NCBI GenBank assembly: GCA_946405435.1
Contig: CAMJHF010000012.1
Coordinates: 23,538 to 87,537, forward strand
Length of the DNA stretch: 64,000 bases
Direction: 5' to 3'
From: an uncultured Bacteroidales bacterium
GTDB taxonomy: Bacteria > Bacteroidota > Bacteroidia > Bacteroidales > UBA932
This document shows, piece after piece, positions 60,154 to 64,000 of the stretch. Both the position numbers and the translations under genes were made by a program. The stretch's first letter is position 1, and the number at the start of each line of letters is the position of its first letter. The notes beneath the pieces were generated by a model. That model did no database searches. It was not told the origin of the DNA and was given only the letters and a program-made list of their open reading frames with translations.

Positions 60154-60161
60154 TATATTTG
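60154..60161 (+). promoter_or_regulatory. -7 box of the flavoprotein gene divergent from the NRPS
   Basis: TATATTTG lies 29 bases before the ATG at 60191 and rules out the longer frame from 60098. Confidence 0.55.
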
Positions 60162-60190
60162 TCTTTGATATTCTTAATGCAAAAATAGTT

Positions 60191-61561
60191 ATGAAGACTG
60201 TCAATGAACCGGCAAGAGCGATTCCGGTACGGGATGAAGTAGATGTGTTGGTAGTGGGCGGCGGCCCTGCAGGACTTATGGCCGCCCAGGCTGCAGCCCT
60301 GGTCAAGGGTACCAGCGTTATGCTTATCGAGAATCGCGGCTCGCTCGGCGGCAATATGACGCAGGGCCTGCCCCTCCTGGGCTTTCTGGGCCGCAAGGGC
60401 AACGAGATTATAAAAGGCCTGCCGCTGCAGTTCGTGCAGCGCCTGCGCGAGCGCGGACAAGCTACTCACCACAGGGCATGTCCTCTCCACGTGAGCCTTA
60501 CCATGATTGATCCGGAGGGCACCAAGCGCCTGGCTTGGGAAATCATGGAAGAGTGCGGCGTGAAGGTGCTCATGTATGTCATGTGCGTGGACGCCATAGT
60601 GGAAGACGGCACGGTGAAGGGCGTCATAATAGAGTCAAAGAAGGGAAGGGAAGCCATCCTGGCCAAGACAGTCGTGGATTGTTCCGGCGACGGCGACGTA
60701 GCCTTCCGGGCCGGCGCTCCCATGGCATACGGCAATGACGACGGCATCGCCCAGCCCCCGACGCTCATGTTCTCCATGCGCGGGGTGGACTCCCGCAAAC
60801 TGCGCGACGCCGTGGCCGACCACCCCGACATATACGATATCGATTTCATCCCCAACGAGTTCTTCCGCGCGGATGACAACTGCACCATGGTCGGATTCCG
60901 CAACCAGATCCGGCAGGCCCGCGAACAGGGGTACAAGCTGCCTGTGGAGCGCACCATCTTCATGACCGGCATGGCTCCCGACGAATGGTGGGTGAACATG
61001 TCACGCGTCAACGGCGTGGACTCCACCGACCCTGAGCAATACACAAAAGGCGAAGAAATCTGCATCCGCCAGAACGCCGAAATCGTACGCTACCTCAAAG
61101 CTTTCATACCCGGTTTCGAAAATGCGTATGTGGACCGTGTAGCACCTTTCATGGGCATACGCGAAAGCCGCCGCATCGTGGGCGAATATGTTCTGACCGA
61201 GCAGGATATCTTCGACTGCGCCCGTTTCCCCGACGTGATAGGCGTGGCGGCTTATCCTGTGGACCTGCATCATCCCGTAGGAGGGGACTGCACGCTGATG
61301 TGGTGCCCGGATTGCTACGACATTCCTTACCGTTCGCTGGTGCCGCTCAAGGTGGACGGGCTGCTTTGTGCCGGCCGCGATATATCCGCCACTCATCTGG
61401 CGCTGGCCTCGGTACGTGTAATGGGCCCGGCGATGTGCCTTGGCGAGGCTGCCGGCAAGGCTGCCGCCCTGTGCGCCCGCGAGGGCGTGGCTCCAAGGAC
61501 CCTGGATGTCAAGTTGCTCCAGTCCGAGCTCAAGGCCGAAGGTGTTTATTTCAGGCCGTGA
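60191..61561 (+). CDS. FAD-dependent oxidoreductase next to the NRPS
   Basis: A roughly 456-residue flavoprotein of the PF12831 type starting MKTVNEPARAIPVRDEVD, without a signal peptide. VLVVGGGPAGLMAAQAAALVKG is the FAD motif, followed by IENRGSLGGNMTQGLP, VDCSGDGDVAFRAGAP and LLCAGRDISATHLALAS. It is a paralogue of the Tat-exported enzyme at 44950. Divergent promoters tie its expression region to the NRPS, so it may modify the peptide product, but it may equally serve an unrelated oxidation. The GNAT gene overlaps its stop codon. Confidence 0.87.
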   Translation: MKTVNEPARAIPVRDEVDVLVVGGGPAGLMAAQAAALVKGTSVMLIENRGSLGGNMTQGLPLLGFLGRKGNEIIKGLPLQFVQRLRERGQATHHRACPLHVSLTMIDPEGTKRLAWEIMEECGVKVLMYVMCVDAIVEDGTVKGVIIESKKGREAILAKTVVDCSGDGDVAFRAGAPMAYGNDDGIAQPPTLMFSMRGVDSRKLRDAVADHPDIYDIDFIPNEFFRADDNCTMVGFRNQIRQAREQGYKLPVERTIFMTGMAPDEWWVNMSRVNGVDSTDPEQYTKGEEICIRQNAEIVRYLKAFIPGFENAYVDRVAPFMGIRESRRIVGEYVLTEQDIFDCARFPDVIGVAAYPVDLHHPVGGDCTLMWCPDCYDIPYRSLVPLKVDGLLCAGRDISATHLALASVRVMGPAMCLGEAAGKAAALCAREGVAPRTLDVKLLQSELKAEGVYFRP

Positions 61562-62058
61562 ATGGTTTAACCGTCAGAGCCGCGCGCCCAGGGGACATCG
61601 GGAGCATAATGGCCGTTCTGGATGCGGCCAAGAAGATTATGCGCTACTCCGGTAATTCCGGGCAGTGGGTCAACGGATATCCCGGCGAGGATATAATACG
61701 GTCCGATATTTCTTCCGGCTACGGCAAGGTTGTGCTGGACGGCGGTAGGATTTCTGGGTATTTCGCATTCATCCCTTCGCCGGAGCCGACATATCGCGAA
61801 ATATTTGACGGAAGGTGGCTGGATGATCTCCGGCCATACCATGTCGTGCACAGAATAGGAAGCCTGCCGGACGTGCACGGAGTGTTCAGGACTATTATGG
61901 ACTGGTGCTTCACCCAGGATTCCAACATCCGGGTGGATACTCACCGGGACAACACTATCATGCAACATGTCCTTGAAGCCTACGGCTTTGAGTACTGCGG
62001 CGTCATCTTCCTGCTCTCCGGCGATGAACGTCTTGCATATCAAAGAGTTTCTCTTTAG
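61558..62058 (+). CDS. GNAT-family N-acetyltransferase
   Basis: The roughly 166-residue protein from GTG at 61558 (overlapping the preceding TGA by GTGA) is a GNAT enzyme: LTVRAARPGDIGSIMAVLDAAK, GKVVLDGGRISGYFAFI, VHRIGSLPDVHGVFRTIMDWC and the acetyl-CoA-side RVDTHRDNTIMQHVLEAYGFEYCGVI. Bacteroidales relatives of this size are common and uncharacterised. The frame is open upstream into the flavoprotein gene but that part is out of family. It could acetylate a small amine. Its tight coupling to the flavoprotein suggests they act together. Confidence 0.82.
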   Translation: MNGLTVRAARPGDIGSIMAVLDAAKKIMRYSGNSGQWVNGYPGEDIIRSDISSGYGKVVLDGGRISGYFAFIPSPEPTYREIFDGRWLDDLRPYHVVHRIGSLPDVHGVFRTIMDWCFTQDSNIRVDTHRDNTIMQHVLEAYGFEYCGVIFLLSGDERLAYQRVSL

Positions 62059-62067
62059 CTTTATAGC

Positions 62068-63087
62068 ATGAAAAAGAACATTTTACTTATCGTCTTCGCC
62101 GCCCTGCTTGCAGTCTCCTGCGGCAGTCCGGCACGCAGCGGCGCTGTAGCAAGTACAGAGTCTGACGACGCCGCGTCCGTCGTCTATTTCACCCGCGAAA
62201 TCACTCCTGCGAGCCTGGTGCGTATATATGAGGCGCTCGGCGTTGAGGCAAAGGGGCGTGTGGCCGTAAAGATTTCTACCGGCGAATCCGCCCAGTCAAA
62301 CAACCTCTCTCCGGAGCTTATAGCCCCGCTGGTCCGTAAGGTCGGCGGTACGCTGGTGGAGTGCAACACGGCATACGGCGGGAGCCGGTCCACGACTGAA
62401 TCCCACAGGGCCGAGATTGCCCAGCGGGGATACAACGATGTGGCGGCTGTAGACATCATGGACGAGGAGGGCGAGATCAAGATTCCAGTCAAGGATACCA
62501 AATGGATTCAGTACGACATAGTCGGGTCCCATGTGCAGAATTATGACTTCATGATCAATCTCGCACATTTCAAGGGACATGCCATGGGTGGTTTCGGCGG
62601 CGTGCTCAAGAACGCATCCATCGGAGTCGCTTCCCCCAACGGCAAGGTCAACATCCATTCTGCCGGCAAGCACCAGAAGGCGGAGGCGAACGGAGACCTG
62701 CACGCTCCTGCCGGCTGGTTCCTGTCTCCGGACAAGAACACTCCCTTCATTGAATCCATGGCTGCGGCGGCGCAGGCCGTACATGACTACTACAGGGGGA
62801 ATGTGGTTTATATCGATGTAATGAACAATCTGTCAATAGATTGTGACTGCGACGGCAACCCTCACGAACCTACCATTCAGGACATAGGAATAGCCGCATC
62901 GCTCGATCCGGTAGCACTGGACAAGTTCTGCATAGACAAGGTCTTCGCAGTTCCTGAAGACAAGGACAACGACACGAAGGCTCTTATAGACCGCATCAAC
63001 CAGCGCCACGGCATCCGTATCGTCTACCGTGCCGAAGAGAACGGCCTTGGCTCAACCAAGTATAGGGTGGTGTCGCTGGATGACTGA
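62068..63087 (+). CDS. DUF362 lipoprotein
   Basis: A 339-residue protein with a lipoprotein signal (MKKNILLIVFAALLAVSC, lipobox AVSC, Cys18). The body matches DUF362: GRVAVKISTGES, LVECNTAYGGSRSTTESHR, NLAHFKGHAMGGFGGVLKNASIG and IQDIGIAASLDPVALDKFCID. In other proteins DUF362 accompanies ferredoxin domains, but no Cys cluster is seen here apart from DCDC. It should be anchored in a membrane facing the periplasm. The function is unknown. It begins 9 bases after the GNAT gene. Confidence 0.83.
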   Translation: MKKNILLIVFAALLAVSCGSPARSGAVASTESDDAASVVYFTREITPASLVRIYEALGVEAKGRVAVKISTGESAQSNNLSPELIAPLVRKVGGTLVECNTAYGGSRSTTESHRAEIAQRGYNDVAAVDIMDEEGEIKIPVKDTKWIQYDIVGSHVQNYDFMINLAHFKGHAMGGFGGVLKNASIGVASPNGKVNIHSAGKHQKAEANGDLHAPAGWFLSPDKNTPFIESMAAAAQAVHDYYRGNVVYIDVMNNLSIDCDCDGNPHEPTIQDIGIAASLDPVALDKFCIDKVFAVPEDKDNDTKALIDRINQRHGIRIVYRAEENGLGSTKYRVVSLDD

Positions 63088-63110
63088 TAAGTTCTGATCC
63101 CGGGCAAGCG

Positions 63111-63896
63111 TCAATAGGGAAGAGACTGCAGGTGGCGGCGTACGGTTCCGAGAATATGCTTCATGCTTTTTTCGGAGTTTGCGGCGACAACCAGGGAAGG
63201 CTTTGTCAAGGACGGCCAGGCGCCGTCGAAACCGCAGATGAAACCACCGGCCTCTTTGAGTATGACAGCCGCAGCGGCGTAGTCCCATGGCATCAGGCGC
63301 ATCTCGAAGTATAGTTCCGCAACGCCGCGGGCCATGAGGCAAAGCTCAACGGCTGCACTTCCGGTGCGGCGGAAGTCATTGCATTCCATGTAGATGTCGT
63401 AGATGATGTCGCTGCATGTCTTCGCAAACTCTTTACGGTAGGTCGACATGGCCGTATAGAAGATGCCATTCTCGAAGGGACGCTCCGAGACATGTATGGG
63501 CGAGCCGTTGCAGAATGCACCCTTCCCGGCCTCGGCACAGTAGAGTTCATCCCTCCAGGGGCCGTAGACAACGCCCATCACCGGGTTCCAGTTCCTTACG
63601 AGGGCGACGCTGATGCAGCAGTTCTCGTTTCCCCTGGCATAGTTGGCGGTTCCGTCAATAGGGTCGATAATCCAGACGAATTCGTGGTTCAGGTCCGCCA
63701 GGTCCTCTTCTTCGCAGAGAAACCCGCTGCCGGGCAGAATATCCGCAAGTTTTGCGGTCAAATACTCCTGCACCGCCACATCGGAACTGGTGACGATGTT
63801 CTCTACAGAGTCCTTCTCCTTTATGGAGAAACCTTCCCGGACCATCAGCCGTGCGGCTTCCTTTACTGTTTCACAGATGTTTTCCAACAGGTTCAT
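63111..63896 (-). CDS. Inositol monophosphatase family protein
   Basis: The 261-residue protein has the Li-sensitive phosphatase motifs: FLCEEEDL (metal Glu), WIIDPIDGTANYARGNE (DPxDGT) and MPWDYAAAAVILKEAGG (WDxAA). It dephosphorylates inositol phosphate, or a related substrate such as histidinol phosphate or PAP. Size and motifs are typical and intact. It is convergent with the DUF362 gene. The upstream 104 bases to the window edge show no clear promoter and end with a short tandem repeat. Confidence 0.9.
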   Translation of the reverse strand: MNLLENICETVKEAARLMVREGFSIKEKDSVENIVTSSDVAVQEYLTAKLADILPGSGFLCEEEDLADLNHEFVWIIDPIDGTANYARGNENCCISVALVRNWNPVMGVVYGPWRDELYCAEAGKGAFCNGSPIHVSERPFENGIFYTAMSTYRKEFAKTCSDIIYDIYMECNDFRRTGSAAVELCLMARGVAELYFEMRLMPWDYAAAAVILKEAGGFICGFDGAWPSLTKPSLVVAANSEKSMKHILGTVRRHLQSLPY

Positions 63897-63954
63897 AATG
63901 CTGTCTGTCTTTGTGACCGTTTCCGGTGATGCCGCGTACAGGCTACGGTAATGT

Positions 63955-63996
63955 GGACAAAAACGGTTGGTGACTCGGACAAAAGTGGTTGGAGAC
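63955..63996. repeat. 22-bp tandem repeat at the window edge
   Basis: GGACAAAAACGGTTGGTGAC (63955-63974) and GGACAAAAGTGGTTGGAGAC (63977-63996) match at 17 of 20 positions with a 22-base period. The array may continue beyond the window and could be the end of a mobile element. Confidence 0.5.
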
Positions 63997-64000
63997 GGCC

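Noticed and set aside
60100..60402. N-terminal extension of the NRPS frame
   Set aside because: It runs through both divergent promoters and the start of the flavoprotein gene; the C domain begins cleanly at ATG 60099.
1..64000. tRNA and rRNA genes
   Set aside because: I saw no cloverleaf-like or rRNA-like segment in the intergenic gaps, but without a covariance search small RNAs could be missed.

Overview
The window looks like a chromosomal segment of a Bacteroidales bacterium (Bacteroidota). The evidence is the recurring promoter -7 element TAnnTTTG upstream of many genes, gene families typical of the order (PCMD, fimbrillin-like, WbuC cupin, VTC/DUF4956, LytS/LytTR, TrpB2), and the lack of clear Shine-Dalgarno sequences. 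Most of the window is visibly GC-rich. The first ~9 kb, the hipBA pair and the RAYT gene are more AT-rich and look like accessory DNA. I cannot name a genus; a GC-rich Bacteroidales such as a Rikenellaceae-like or uncultured gut lineage would fit.

Layout. (1) 1-18.4 kb is a surface polysaccharide locus: a beta-helix protein cut by the window edge, a GT4 glycosyltransferase, two different phosphoglycosyl transferases, an epimerase, PLP enzymes, a FemAB-like transferase, a nucleotidyltransferase-fold protein, a DegT aminotransferase, a WbuC cupin, and the capE-capF-wecB set for UDP-L-FucNAc. A stress/repair island (hipB-hipA, AlkD-like glycosylase, iron-sulfur-flavoprotein-like reductase) splits the locus. 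(2) 18.4-29.6 kb holds housekeeping genes (metallophosphoesterase, a HAD phosphatase fused to a tRNA-editing domain, LMW phosphatase, gdhA, Na/Pi symporter, aspartate aminotransferase, HD hydrolase, a metallophosphoesterase with a PQQ-like propeller) and a REP-associated tyrosine transposase with repeats beside it. (3) 29.6-36.9 kb holds a PCMD protein and a VTC / DUF4956 / beta-helix lipoprotein / DUF2490 cluster, divergent from a LytS-LytTR two-component pair. (4) 36.9-43.4 kb is an aromatic amino acid operon, pheA-aroB-aroC-aroEK-tyrA-aroF. Facing it is a TrpB2-type tryptophan synthase beta gene whose leader encodes a 14-residue peptide with tandem Trp codons followed by an attenuator hairpin. 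(5) 44.9-52.6 kb holds a Tat-exported flavoprotein, aldose epimerase, CstA, a GT2 enzyme, and a lipoprotein joining a fimbrillin-like region to a DNA/RNA endonuclease. (6) 52.8-60.1 kb is one large NRPS gene (C-A-T-C-A-T-R), divergent from a second flavoprotein, a GNAT gene and a DUF362 lipoprotein; an inositol monophosphatase gene closes the window.

The main points of interest are the trp attenuator, the reductase-terminated NRPS, short repeats that insert in frame into protein genes (aroEK, degT, alkD), the RAYT with REP-like repeats, and -7 boxes placed so close to start codons that several transcripts should be nearly leaderless. All family assignments come from motifs read by eye; no database search was run.
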